From NCBI GenBank assembly GCA_023423935.1, contig JAFAEQ010000043.1:62001-126000 (forward strand): 64,000 nt of DNA, in the 5' to 3' direction. Position numbers and translations under genes: made by a program. Below are positions 51,860 through 60,852 of the stretch, piece after piece. This stretch comes from Pseudomonadota bacterium. GTDB taxonomy: Bacteria; Pseudomonadota; Gammaproteobacteria; Steroidobacterales; Steroidobacteraceae. Each line of letters starts with the position of its first letter. The stretch's first letter is position 1. The notes under the pieces are model-generated. The model worked only from the letters and a program-made list of their open reading frames with translations. It searched no databases and had not been told where the DNA came from.

Positions 51860-52996
51860 ATGTCCTTCGACCCTTCCAAACTTGCTGCTCCGTCGGTTCG
51901 TACGCTTGCTCCTTACGTGCCGGGGAAACCCATTGAAGAGCTCGAGCGTGAGTACGGCATCAGCGACATCGTCAAACTCGCCTCCAACGAGAATCCGTTG
52001 GGACCAGGATCGCAGGCCCGCGCAGCGATGGCCCAGGCGCTGCAGGAGATCGGGCTGTACCCGGATGGCGGCGGATTTGCGCTGAAGCAGGCGCTGGCGG
52101 CCAAGCATGGCTGTGCGCCCGAGTGCATCACGCTGGGCAACGGTTCGAACGATGTCCTGGTGATGCTCGCGGAAGCATTCCTCACACCCGAAACCGAGGC
52201 GGTGTATTCGCAGTTTGCGTTCGCCGTGTATCCGATCGCAGTGCAGGCCGTCGGCGCCGTGGCGCGTGTCGCCAATGCATATCCTGCCGATCATGCGATG
52301 GCGCTCGGTCACGATCTCGATGCGATGCGCGCGCTCGTGACCGACCGAACGCGTCTGGTGTTCGTGGCGAATCCGAACAATCCGACCGGAACGTGGGTCG
52401 ATGCGCAGCCGCTGCGAAGCTTCATTGCCTCCCTGCCGCAATCGACACTGGTCGTCGTCGATGAGGCCTACATCGAGTACGTCGAAGACGACTCGTTCCC
52501 CGACACCAGCCGATGGCTCGCGGAATTCCCGAATCTGGTCGTAACGCGCACCTTCTCGAAGGCATATGGCCTCGCAGGTCTGCGAGTCGGCTATGCGCTG
52601 TCCAGTCCGGGTGTTGCGGGATTGCTGAACCGCGTGCGTCAGGCGTTCAACGTGAATTCCATTGCACTCGCAGCGGCGCGCGCTGCATTGGGAGATCGCG
52701 AGCACCTGCAGCGCTCGATCGAGTTGAATCGCAGAGGCATGCAGCAGCTCGAGCGTGGCCTCGATGCGCTCGGTGTGCGTCACATCCCTTCACGAGGCAA
52801 TTTCATCCTGGTCGACTGCGCCAAGCCTGCAGGACCGGTCTACGAATCGATGCTGAGGCAGGGCGTGATCGTCCGTCCCGTGGGCAACTATCAACTGCCC
52901 ACGTATCTGCGTCTCACTATCGGGACCGAAGCGCAGAATGAGCGAATGCTTGGGGCATTACGCACTGCGCTCACGGGCGAGAGCGCGCGATCGTAA
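51860..52996 (+). CDS. hisC: histidinol-phosphate aminotransferase (HisC-type)
   Basis: PLP class I/II aminotransferase. 378 aa. PLP lysine Lys234 (TFSKAYGLAG), 'ASNENPLGPG' near 41-50, 'NPNNPTG' at 171-177. Between pheA and aroA and away from other his genes, so it may mainly transaminate phenylpyruvate or related aromatic keto acids; this is inferred from context, as for HisC2-type enzymes in Pseudomonas. Confidence 0.93.
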   Translation: MSFDPSKLAAPSVRTLAPYVPGKPIEELEREYGISDIVKLASNENPLGPGSQARAAMAQALQEIGLYPDGGGFALKQALAAKHGCAPECITLGNGSNDVLVMLAEAFLTPETEAVYSQFAFAVYPIAVQAVGAVARVANAYPADHAMALGHDLDAMRALVTDRTRLVFVANPNNPTGTWVDAQPLRSFIASLPQSTLVVVDEAYIEYVEDDSFPDTSRWLAEFPNLVVTRTFSKAYGLAGLRVGYALSSPGVAGLLNRVRQAFNVNSIALAAARAALGDREHLQRSIELNRRGMQQLERGLDALGVRHIPSRGNFILVDCAKPAGPVYESMLRQGVIVRPVGNYQLPTYLRLTIGTEAQNERMLGALRTALTGESARS

Positions 52997-53065
52997 TCCG
53001 TAAATGGATGCAACCGCGCTGATATCCTTGCTTCGTTTACGCTTTCCCACTCTCAACTGAAGGCC

Positions 53066-54376
53066 ATGTCTCACTACGTCGTTCAACCTGCTTCAGGAAC
53101 TGCCGGCACCATCCGCGTCCCTGGCGACAAGTCCGTTTCTCATCGCGCGATGATGTTGGGCGGTATCGCCGAAGGCGTCACTGAAGTCCGCGGCTTTCTC
53201 GAGAGCGAGGATTGTCTCGCGACGATGAATGCCATGGCGGCGCTCGGCGTGAAGATCGAACGTCCGGGTCCGCAGGAGGTTCGCGTTCACGGCGTGGGAA
53301 TGCACGGGCTCAGGGGCGTCGATCATCCGCTCGACATGGGTAATGCCGGCACCGCAATGCGTCTGATGACGGGTCTTTTGAGCGGTCAGCAGTTCGACAG
53401 CGTCCTGGTCGGTGATGCATCGCTCATGCAACGGCCGATGGAGCGCGCAGCCAAACCGCTGCGGGAAATGGGTGCGCGAATCGATACCTTGAATGGCAAG
53501 CCGCCGGTGCGGATCACGGGCGGCGCAAGCCTGCAGGGCATCCGCTATGCGCTGCCGGTCGCGAGCGCCCAGGTCAAATCCGCGATCCTGCTCGCTGGCC
53601 TCTATGCCAAAGGTCCCACGACGGTCATCGAACCGGCCGTCACGCGCGATCACACCGAGCGGATGCTGACGGGCTTCGGCTGCCCGGTGGCGTCCTCGAG
53701 CGGTGAGGTCACCTTGCAGCCGCCTGCGAAGCTCACCGCATGCTCGCTCGACGTGCCCGGCGATTTCTCGTCATCCGCATTCTTCCTGGTGGCGGGATCG
53801 ATCGCTCGCGCCGGTCTGACGATCCAGGGTGTAGGCATCAATCCGACACGCACGGGGCTCCTGGACATCCTGGCCCTCATGGGCGCGGATCTGCGCGTCA
53901 CGAACCATCGCACTGCCGGTGCCGAACCAGTCGCCGATATCCAGGTGAATCCGGTGAGGCTCAAAGGCATCCACGTGCCGGAGCATCTCGTTCCCCTTGC
54001 GATCGATGAGTTCCCCGCGCTGTTCATTGCTGCCGCGTGTGCGGAAGGCGAGACGATCGTGACAGGCGCCGAGGAGCTGCGCGTGAAGGAAAGCGACCGC
54101 ATCGCCGTCATGGCGGAGGGCCTCAGGGCCCTGGGCGTGCAGTGCGAGGTGCTGCCCGACGGCATGCGCATTCAGGGACGGCCGGACGGCCCTGCGTTCA
54201 GTGGCGGGAAGATCGCCAGCCATGGGGATCACCGTATTGCGATGTCGTTCACCGTCGCGAGCCTGCGGGCCTCCGGTGCCATCGAAATCGCCGACGTCGC
54301 GAATGTGGCGACCTCGTTCCCTGGGTTCGTGGGCATCGCCCGCCAAGCCGGGCTCGATGTAACCGAGCATCGTTGA
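53066..54376 (+). CDS. aroA: 3-phosphoshikimate 1-carboxyvinyltransferase (EPSP synthase), class II-like
   Basis: Sixth step of the shikimate pathway. 436 aa. Motifs PGDKSVSHR, GNAGTAMRL, SAQVKSAILLAGL and TRDHTERML match the CP4/class II style rather than the E. coli class I style. The residue aligned with CP4 Ala100 is Gly here, so no statement on glyphosate response is possible from sequence alone. Not fused to tyrA, unlike Pseudomonas. cmk follows after 72 nt. Confidence 0.95.
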   Translation: MSHYVVQPASGTAGTIRVPGDKSVSHRAMMLGGIAEGVTEVRGFLESEDCLATMNAMAALGVKIERPGPQEVRVHGVGMHGLRGVDHPLDMGNAGTAMRLMTGLLSGQQFDSVLVGDASLMQRPMERAAKPLREMGARIDTLNGKPPVRITGGASLQGIRYALPVASAQVKSAILLAGLYAKGPTTVIEPAVTRDHTERMLTGFGCPVASSSGEVTLQPPAKLTACSLDVPGDFSSSAFFLVAGSIARAGLTIQGVGINPTRTGLLDILALMGADLRVTNHRTAGAEPVADIQVNPVRLKGIHVPEHLVPLAIDEFPALFIAAACAEGETIVTGAEELRVKESDRIAVMAEGLRALGVQCEVLPDGMRIQGRPDGPAFSGGKIASHGDHRIAMSFTVASLRASGAIEIADVANVATSFPGFVGIARQAGLDVTEHR

Positions 54377-54448
54377 TGTCGGCTACGCGCGTACCCAAAT
54401 AGGTTGAACGGGTTTCTGGCGCCTTCCGCTTGCTGGTAAAAGGCATTC

Positions 54449-55144
54449 GTGACTAACGAATCTTCGTCCGTACCCGTCCTGACCATCGATGGCCCCAGCG
54501 GATCCGGTAAAGGGACCGTGGCGCGGCAGGTGGCCGAACGGCTGGGATGGCATTTGCTGGATAGCGGCGCCTTGTACCGATTGGTGGCATTCGCCGCGCT
54601 GAAGCGGGGAGCGGCGCTCAATGACGAGGCATCAGCCGCCCGCATCGCGAGGGATCTGGAGGTCCGATTCGGCTCGGATGAGCGAGGCGAGGAGCAGATC
54701 TGGCTGGAAGGGACCGAGGTCAGCCGCGAAATCCGCACGGAACGCGCTGGTGATGGCGCCTCGCAGGTGGCCGCATTGCCCGCGGTCCGGGCCGCGCTTC
54801 TGGACAGACAGAGGGCTTTTTCGATCGCCCCGGGCCTCGTGGCCGATGGCCGCGACATGGGAACGGTCGTTTTCCCGGACGCCAGGCTCAAGATTTATCT
54901 GACGGCAAGCGCTGAAGAACGGGCTCGTCGCCGCTATAAGCAGTTGAAAGACAAGGGGGTCGGTGCTAACCTCGCCGCCCTTTCGCAGGAGATCGCCGAG
55001 CGCGATCGGCGCGACGCAAGCCGCCCGATTGCCCCACTCAGGCCCGCCGACGACGCTCTCGTCATAGATTCCACCTCTATGAGCATCGATGCGGTGGTCA
55101 CGCGCGTGCTCGAGCTGGCCGCCCAACGATTTCACGCGAAGTAG
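54449..55144 (+). CDS. cmk: cytidylate kinase
   Basis: Phosphorylates CMP and dCMP. 231 aa from GTG 54449. P-loop 'GPSGSGKGTVARQVAE' near residues 15-30, 'LDSGALYRLVAFAAL', 'DGRDMGTVVFPDA'. The aroA-cmk-rpsA order is widely conserved. Confidence 0.96.
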   Translation: MTNESSSVPVLTIDGPSGSGKGTVARQVAERLGWHLLDSGALYRLVAFAALKRGAALNDEASAARIARDLEVRFGSDERGEEQIWLEGTEVSREIRTERAGDGASQVAALPAVRAALLDRQRAFSIAPGLVADGRDMGTVVFPDARLKIYLTASAEERARRRYKQLKDKGVGANLAALSQEIAERDRRDASRPIAPLRPADDALVIDSTSMSIDAVVTRVLELAAQRFHAK

Positions 55145-55150
55145 TATTTC

Positions 55151-55242
55151 AGGCGCTAGGCCCCAGGCACTAGGCGCTGGGTTCGGAAAAGCCGCATGTC
55201 ATTGCATGCGCCGGACCTAGAGCCTAGTGCCTGGGGCCTAGC
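55151..55242. repeat. paired word array with a 21-bp perfect inverted repeat between cmk and rpsA
   Basis: 55155-55175 and 55222-55242 are exact reverse complements (21 nt). The stem extends inwards for 11 more bases with three mismatches, giving 32 bp. The arms repeat CTAGGC and CCAGGC words. A CCCCTTTTC tail follows, so it may terminate the cmk transcript before rpsA. Confidence 0.9.
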
Positions 55243-55352
55243 CCCTTTTCTCGGAAGGTGTCGTACCGGACGTGCGACTGATTTCAACAACCCCTCGCTG
55301 TCGATGGATCGCGGCAAGGATCAGCGGGTCCAAAGTGACCCCGGAAGTACTC

Positions 55353-57029
55353 ATGACCGAAAGTTTTGCTCAGATGTTCGAAGAGAGCCTGGCCTCCCAG
55401 AAGATCAAGCCGGGCGCCATTCTCAATGCTCAGGTGATGGAAGTCGGTGAGGACTTCGTCATCGTCAACGCGGGCCTCAAGAGCGAGGCTGTCATCTCCG
55501 TCGATCAGTTCAAGAATGAACGCGGCGAGATCGAAGTCGCAGCAGGCGATACCGTTGAAGTCGCACTCGACAGCGTCGAGGACGGCTCGGGCGAAACGCG
55601 TCTGTCGCGTGAGAAGGCCAAGCGCGCCCGCACCTGGGCACGTCTCGAACAAGCATTCGAGAAGCAGGAAGTCGTCAAGGGCATCATCAACGGTCGCGTC
55701 AAAGGCGGCTTCACGGTCGAAATCGACTTCGTCCGCGCGTTCCTTCCCGGATCGCTCGTCGACGTTCGCCCCGTTCGCGATCCTTCCTACCTGGAAGGCA
55801 AAGTTCTCGAATTCAAAGTCATCAAGCTCGATCAGAAGCGCAACAACGTTGTCGTTTCGCGTCGCGCCGTCGTCGAGCAGGAATATAGCGCCGAGCGCTC
55901 GGAACTGCTCGAGAAGCTGCAGGAAGGCGCCGTGGTGCGCGGCTCGGTCAAGAACCTCACCGACTACGGTGCGTTCGTCGACCTGGGCGGCATCGATGGC
56001 CTGCTGCACATCACGGACATGGCGTGGAAGCGCGTCAAGCATCCGTCCGAAGTCGTCAACGTGGGCGATGAGATCGATGTGCGCATCCTGAAGTTCGACC
56101 GTGAACGTCAGCGTGTCAGCCTCGGTATCAAGCAGCTCGGCAACGATCCGTGGCAGAACATCGCCCGTCGTTATCCGACCGGTACGCGTCTGTTCGGCAA
56201 GGTGACCAACATCGCCGACTACGGCTGCTTCGTCGAAATCGAAGAAGGCGTGGAAGGTCTGGTGCACGTCTCCGAGATGGACTGGACGAACAAGAACGTC
56301 AGCCCCTCGAAGGTCGTTCACATCGGTCAGGAAGTGGAAGTCATGGTGCTCGACATCGACGAAGAGCGCCGTCGTATTTCCCTCGGCATCAAGCAGTGCC
56401 AGTCGAACCCCTGGAAGGATTTCGGCGACAACTTCAACCGCGGCGATCGCGTCAGCGGCCAGATCAAGTCGATCACCGACTTCGGCATTTTCATCGGCCT
56501 GTCCGGTGGCATCGATGGTCTCGTGCACCTCTCCGACATCTCCTGGGACATCCCGGGCGAAGAGGCGGTGCGCAATTACCAGAAGGGTCAGCAGGTCGAA
56601 GCCATGGTGCTGTCGATCGATCCGGAACGTGAGCGCATTTCGCTGGGCATCAAGCAGCTGGCGAAGGATCCGTTCTCGACCTGGATCGCCGAGCATCCGA
56701 AGGGCACGATCGTGAGGGGCAAGGTGCGCGAAGTGGACGCCAAGGGCGCCATCATCGACCTCGGCGGCGGCGTGGAAGGCCATCTGCGTGCATCCGAGCT
56801 GTCGCGTGATCGCGTGGAAGATGCCCGCACCGTGCTCAAGGTCGACGACGAAGTGGAAGCCAAGTTCACGAACGTCGATCGCAAGAGCCGCACCATTGCG
56901 CTGTCGATCAAGGCAAAGGAAATCCACGAAGAGAACGAAGCCGTGCAGGGTTACCGCGCCGGCGAGTCCTCGAGTGGCACCAGCCTTGGCGATCTGCTCA
57001 AGGAGCACATTGGCGGTCAGGACAACTAA
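55353..57029 (+). CDS. rpsA: 30S ribosomal protein S1
   Basis: mRNA-binding ribosomal protein. 558 aa from ATG 55353 (MTESFAQMFEESL), the family start; the open frame begins 81 nt upstream. Six S1 domains in tandem, each with a 'DYGAFVDLGGIDGLLH'-type core. Between cmk and ihfB as in most gammaproteobacteria. Confidence 0.97.
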   Translation: MTESFAQMFEESLASQKIKPGAILNAQVMEVGEDFVIVNAGLKSEAVISVDQFKNERGEIEVAAGDTVEVALDSVEDGSGETRLSREKAKRARTWARLEQAFEKQEVVKGIINGRVKGGFTVEIDFVRAFLPGSLVDVRPVRDPSYLEGKVLEFKVIKLDQKRNNVVVSRRAVVEQEYSAERSELLEKLQEGAVVRGSVKNLTDYGAFVDLGGIDGLLHITDMAWKRVKHPSEVVNVGDEIDVRILKFDRERQRVSLGIKQLGNDPWQNIARRYPTGTRLFGKVTNIADYGCFVEIEEGVEGLVHVSEMDWTNKNVSPSKVVHIGQEVEVMVLDIDEERRRISLGIKQCQSNPWKDFGDNFNRGDRVSGQIKSITDFGIFIGLSGGIDGLVHLSDISWDIPGEEAVRNYQKGQQVEAMVLSIDPERERISLGIKQLAKDPFSTWIAEHPKGTIVRGKVREVDAKGAIIDLGGGVEGHLRASELSRDRVEDARTVLKVDDEVEAKFTNVDRKSRTIALSIKAKEIHEENEAVQGYRAGESSSGTSLGDLLKEHIGGQDN

Positions 57030-57035
57030 TCGAAA

Positions 57036-57130
57036 GGGCTGCTGGGCGCTGGACTGCTGGGCTATAGGTCAGAAGGGGGTGGATTCGCTCCTCTCTGGCC
57101 GGCGGCCCAGGGCCCAGCAGCCCAGGGCCC
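57036..57130. repeat. paired word array (CTGCTGGGC type) between rpsA and ihfB
   Basis: Left arm 57036-57066 repeats GCTGCTGGGC words, right arm 57101-57130 repeats GCCCAGGGCCCAGCAG words. The two arms are complementary with a few gaps. It starts 7 nt after the rpsA stop. Confidence 0.8.
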
Positions 57131-57158
57131 GTGTTCAAGAACAACAACGGGCCCGAGC

Positions 57159-57461
57159 ATGACCAAATCGGAACTCATCGAGCTCATTGCAGCCAAGCAG
57201 AAGCATCTGCCCGCCAAGGATGTGGAGCTGGCCGTCAAACAGATCCTCGAGATCATGAGCGACGCCCTGGCTCAGGGTAATCGCATCGAGATCCGCGGGT
57301 TCGGCAGCTTCTCGCTGCATTTCCGGCCGCCGCGGCAGGGTCGCAATCCGAAGACGGGCGAGACCGTGGCGCTCTCGGGGAAGAACGTTCCTCATTTCAA
57401 ACCCGGCAAGGATTTGCGCGAACGCGTCAACGAAGGTGCGGATAACGCCATCCGCGACTGA
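57159..57461 (+). CDS. ihfB: integration host factor subunit beta
   Basis: DNA-bending nucleoid protein. 100 aa. 'GFGSFSLHFRPPRQGRNPKTGE' (quoted in part) is the beta-arm with the intercalating Pro, and the C-terminal helix is present. Directly after rpsA, the conserved himD/ihfB position. lapA follows after 14 nt. Confidence 0.97.
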   Translation: MTKSELIELIAAKQKHLPAKDVELAVKQILEIMSDALAQGNRIEIRGFGSFSLHFRPPRQGRNPKTGETVALSGKNVPHFKPGKDLRERVNEGADNAIRD

Positions 57462-57475
57462 AGAGGCCCGATTCC

Positions 57476-57796
57476 ATGCGGCGCTTCTTGTTCCGACTCT
57501 TTCTGGTGCTCGCCGCCCTGGTGGCACTTCTTCTTAGTGCGATGAATGCACAGCAGGTCGATATCGAGCTGGCATTCGTTCGCTTCTCCGCCCCGCTCGG
57601 GGTCATTCTCGTCGTGGTGTTCGCACTGGGCCTGCTGGCCGGGCTCGCGCTGCGCGTCTATTGGATTGCTGAACTTCTCAACGAGCGCGGTCGATTGCGG
57701 CGTGCATTACGCACCGCAGAGGCCAGTGCACGCAGCGCTGCCGCCACCGCACGCAGCACGGCCGTAACGACCCAGAATTCTGCTCCGAGGAGCTGA
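57476..57796 (+). CDS. lapA: LapA-domain (DUF1049) inner membrane protein
   Basis: Small inner-membrane protein of lipopolysaccharide assembly. 106 aa, two membrane helices (about 5-22 and 40-62) with the motif 'NAQQVDIELAFVRF' between and an Arg/Ala-rich cytoplasmic tail. The usual partner lapB is not downstream. A 7-bp GGCGATC/GATCGCC hairpin lies after the gene (57804-57826). Confidence 0.88.
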   Translation: MRRFLFRLFLVLAALVALLLSAMNAQQVDIELAFVRFSAPLGVILVVVFALGLLAGLALRVYWIAELLNERGRLRRALRTAEASARSAAATARSTAVTTQNSAPRS

Positions 57797-57940
57797 CTGC
57801 TCCGGCGATCATTTCTCGGGATCGCCGCCAGATATTCGCATCCGCGCCCGCTCTCGCCTCGGGCAGCATGTCTTGCGTGTCCAGCCATCGGCTGGTTCTC
57901 ACGGATCGACACACGCATATCGACACACAAGGAGAGTTCC

Positions 57941-58249
57941 ATGTCCAAGGTTTCCATGTCCCTCGTCACACGCCGTGCCGTACATATCCTGATCGCGAGC
58001 CTCGCGCCCATGCTCGTCTGGGCAGGTCCTGTCGACATCAACAAGGCGGACGCCGCCACAATTGCCAAGGAACTGCAGGGCATCGGGCTCAGCAAGGCGC
58101 AGGCAATCGTCGCGTACCGCGAGAAGAACGGCTCGTTCAAGAGCGCAGATGACCTGCGCAAGGTGAAAGGGATCGGTGCGAAAACGCTCGATAAGAATCG
58201 CGCCAACATTCGCGTTGACGCGTCTGCACCGGAAAAGAAGGCCGGTTGA
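57941..58249 (+). CDS. secreted ComEA-like helix-hairpin-helix protein
   Basis: ComEA family DNA-binding domain. 102 aa: signal peptide to about residue 28 (cut after VWA), then 'VDINKADAATIAKELQGIG' and 'ADDLRKVKGIGAKTLDKN', the two helix-hairpin-helix motifs. Likely periplasmic; may hold incoming DNA. No other competence gene is in the window, so a role in uptake is inferred from the family. Confidence 0.9.
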   Translation: MSKVSMSLVTRRAVHILIASLAPMLVWAGPVDINKADAATIAKELQGIGLSKAQAIVAYREKNGSFKSADDLRKVKGIGAKTLDKNRANIRVDASAPEKKAG

Positions 58250-58339
58250 ACGTCGGAGATTGACGCTCATCCGGTCGAAACAGCCGGCTGTCGGATGACG
58301 TCTGTCTGAGATGGGCGTCATCCTGATCGCGAATCCAAT

Positions 58340-58348
58340 TGCTATCAT
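58340..58348 (+). promoter_or_regulatory. extended -10 promoter element of galU
   Basis: TGCTATCAT is an extended -10 (TGn plus TATCAT), giving a start near 58355. This supports GTG 58378 as the galU start over the upstream start at 58339. Confidence 0.5.
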
Positions 58349-58377
58349 GGCCGCATCCAATCAACAGGAGATGCGGC

Positions 58378-59271
58378 GTGACTCAGGCGAAAGAGATCCG
58401 GACAGCAGTATTCCCCGTCGCAGGGCGCGGCACGCGTTTTCTGCCTGCCACCAAGGCAAGCCCGAAGGAGATGCTGCCCATCGTCGACAAGCCGCTCATT
58501 CAGTACGCCGCTGAGGAAGCTCTTGCCGCGGGTGCGCGGAAGCTCGTATTCATCACCGGCAGCTCCAAGCGCGCCATCGAAGATCATTTCGACAGCGATC
58601 ACGAGCTCGAAGAGGCGCTCGAGGCGCAGGGCAAAGCCGATCTGTTGAAGGCGCTGAAGGATATCGTTCCTTCCTGGGCCAGCTGTATCTACATCCGCCA
58701 GCCTTCGCCACTGGGACTCGGTCATGCCGTGTGGTGTGCGAAGCCTGTCGTGGGCAATGAGCCGTTCTTCGTGCATCTCGCTGACGATCTGATCGACGCC
58801 CCGACTCCCTGTCTGCGCCAGATGGCCGCCGTTTACTCGGAGCACGGCGGAAGCGTCCTGGGCGTCGAGCAGGTGCCGCGCGCCGAGACGGACAAGTACG
58901 GCATCGTCGCTACCGATGAACAGGAAGGTCGCGTGGCGAGGGTGAACAAGATCGTGGAGAAGCCGCGGCCGCAGAACGCGCCGTCGACGCTCGCGGTGGT
59001 CGGTCGTTACCTGTTGTCGCCGACCATTTTCGAGAAGCTCGAGCGCACCGGTCGCGGTGCCGGCGGTGAAATTCAGCTCACCGATGCGATTGCAGATCTG
59101 CTCGCCGATGAAAACGTGTTCGCCTATCAGTTCGAAGGCAAGCGCTACGACTGCGGCAGCAAGATCGGTTACCTGCAGGCGACCGTGGAGTTCGGCCTGA
59201 AGCACGAGAGCCTGGGTCCGAAGTTCCGTGAATATCTGCTCAATCTCACGGGCGAACTGCAGCAGAAATGA
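58378..59271 (+). CDS. galU: UTP-glucose-1-phosphate uridylyltransferase
   Basis: Makes UDP-glucose for envelope polysaccharides. 297 aa from GTG 58378; AGGAG lies about 9 nt before it. Nucleotide-binding 'AVFPVAGRGTRFLPATKASP' at the N-terminus, 'EKPRPQNAPS', and 'GGEIQLTDAI' are family motifs. Followed by a strong hairpin and gabT. Confidence 0.96.
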   Translation: MTQAKEIRTAVFPVAGRGTRFLPATKASPKEMLPIVDKPLIQYAAEEALAAGARKLVFITGSSKRAIEDHFDSDHELEEALEAQGKADLLKALKDIVPSWASCIYIRQPSPLGLGHAVWCAKPVVGNEPFFVHLADDLIDAPTPCLRQMAAVYSEHGGSVLGVEQVPRAETDKYGIVATDEQEGRVARVNKIVEKPRPQNAPSTLAVVGRYLLSPTIFEKLERTGRGAGGEIQLTDAIADLLADENVFAYQFEGKRYDCGSKIGYLQATVEFGLKHESLGPKFREYLLNLTGELQQK

Positions 59272-59276
59272 TCGTT

Positions 59277-59311
59277 CATGCAGCCGGCATCAGCGCGATG
59301 CCGGCTGCATG
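59277..59311 (+). terminator. 15-bp perfect hairpin after galU
   Basis: CATGCAGCCGGCATC (59277-59291) pairs with GATGCCGGCTGCATG (59297-59311) around AGCGC. It begins 6 nt after the galU stop. No U-run follows, so intrinsic termination is uncertain; it may protect the 3' end. Confidence 0.6.
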
Positions 59312-59395
59312 GGCCTGAATCGTCAGACCGTGCGCACTGTCCCGAAAGCGCATCTCTTTGTCGACGCGAGCGAACCCATCTCAAGCGGTGAAGCC

Positions 59396-60688
59396 ATGTC
59401 GAATTCCACGAGTGTCAATCAGTCGCTGCATCAGCGGCGCAATGCCGCGATATCGCGCGGTATGTCGACCATGTTGCCGGTCTACATCAGTCGCGCACTG
59501 AACGCGCAACTGTGGGACGAAGAGGGCAGGCGCTACATCGATTTCGCTGGCGGAATTGCCGTGGTGAACACCGGCCATGTTCATCCGCAGGTGAAAGCCG
59601 CTGTCCAGACGCAGCTCGATGCCTTCACTCACACCTGCGTGATGATCACGCCGTACCGCGTCGCCGTAGAGCTCGCCGAGCGTTTGAACGCGCTGGTGCC
59701 GGGTACTTCGCCCAACAAGACCATGTTCGTGACGACCGGCGCGGAAGCGGTCGAGAACGCGGTGAAGATCGCCCGCGCTCATACCAAGCGTTCTGCTGTG
59801 ATCGCGTTCGGTGGAGGCTTTCACGGCCGCACGTTCATGGCGATGGCGCTCACCGGAAAGGTATCGCCTTACAAAGTCGGCTTCGGCCCGTTCCCGGGCG
59901 ATGTGTTCCACGCGCCGTTTCCGATGGAGTATCACGGGGTCACCGCGCAGATGAGCCTCGCCGCCATCGACGAATTGTTCAAGACGCAGGTCGAGCCTTC
60001 ACGCGTCGCAGCGATCATTGTCGAGCCAGTGCTGGGTGAAGGCGGCTTCTATCCCGCACCGACCGAGTTCCTGCGAGCCGTGCGACAGCTGTGCGATCAG
60101 CACGGCATCGTATTCATCGCTGATGAGATCCAGACCGGCTTCGGCCGCACGGGACGCATGTTCGCCATGGAGCACCATGGAGTCGCTGCTGATCTGACGA
60201 CGATGGCAAAGAGTCTTGCGGGCGGTTTTCCTCTCGCAGCCATCGTCGGCAAGGCAGAGCTGATGGATGCTCCGGTGACAGGCGGTCTCGGCGGGACCTA
60301 TGCCGGATCGCCGATCGCCTGTGCCGCCGCGTTAGCCGTACTGGAAGTCATGGAGACAGAAAATCTTTGCGAGCGAGCGAATCTGATCGGCGCACGTGTC
60401 AGGACGCGTCTCGCATCCCTGCAGCGCGAGCTCACGTGCATCGGCGATGTGCGCGGACCGGGAGCCATGATCGCCATGGAGTTGGTTCGTAACGGCGATC
60501 CACATCTGCCGGATGCCGATCTCACGAAGCTCCTGGTGCAGACAGCCGCACAGAACGGTCTGATCCTGCTGTCGTGCGGGGTGTATGGCAACGTGATCCG
60601 GTTTCTGATGCCGTTGACGACGCCCGATGAGTTGATCGACGAAGGTCTGGATATTCTGGAGCGCTGCCTGCGAGAGCTGACGAAGTAG
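59396..60688 (+). CDS. gabT: 4-aminobutyrate aminotransferase
   Basis: PLP class III transaminase of GABA catabolism. 430 aa from ATG 59396; the frame is open upstream without family similarity. 'VTTGAEAVENAVKIARA', Asp243 in 'IADEIQTGFGRTG', PLP Lys272 in 'MAKSLAGGFPL'. No gabD is adjacent. Related class III enzymes (5-aminovalerate, putrescine) are hard to exclude, but the motif set fits GabT best. Confidence 0.9.
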   Translation: MSNSTSVNQSLHQRRNAAISRGMSTMLPVYISRALNAQLWDEEGRRYIDFAGGIAVVNTGHVHPQVKAAVQTQLDAFTHTCVMITPYRVAVELAERLNALVPGTSPNKTMFVTTGAEAVENAVKIARAHTKRSAVIAFGGGFHGRTFMAMALTGKVSPYKVGFGPFPGDVFHAPFPMEYHGVTAQMSLAAIDELFKTQVEPSRVAAIIVEPVLGEGGFYPAPTEFLRAVRQLCDQHGIVFIADEIQTGFGRTGRMFAMEHHGVAADLTTMAKSLAGGFPLAAIVGKAELMDAPVTGGLGGTYAGSPIACAAALAVLEVMETENLCERANLIGARVRTRLASLQRELTCIGDVRGPGAMIAMELVRNGDPHLPDADLTKLLVQTAAQNGLILLSCGVYGNVIRFLMPLTTPDELIDEGLDILERCLRELTK

Positions 60689-60852
60689 GTAACCTCTGAT
60701 CAATTCGCCACTCGCAGCCATAGTTGCTTCGCCCACCGAAGCATTTCAACCAGTTGCAGACTTGCGAAGGTCAGGGAAGTCGATAAATCAGAGCTTCCGT
60801 AGATATCGATGCAGGTGCTACGCGGATCCGAATCTCTTCTAGCTCGCCGACG

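Noticed and set aside
55284..57008. 574-codon minus-strand open frame opposite rpsA
   Set aside because: Mirror of the repeated S1 domains; rpsA on the plus strand is certain.
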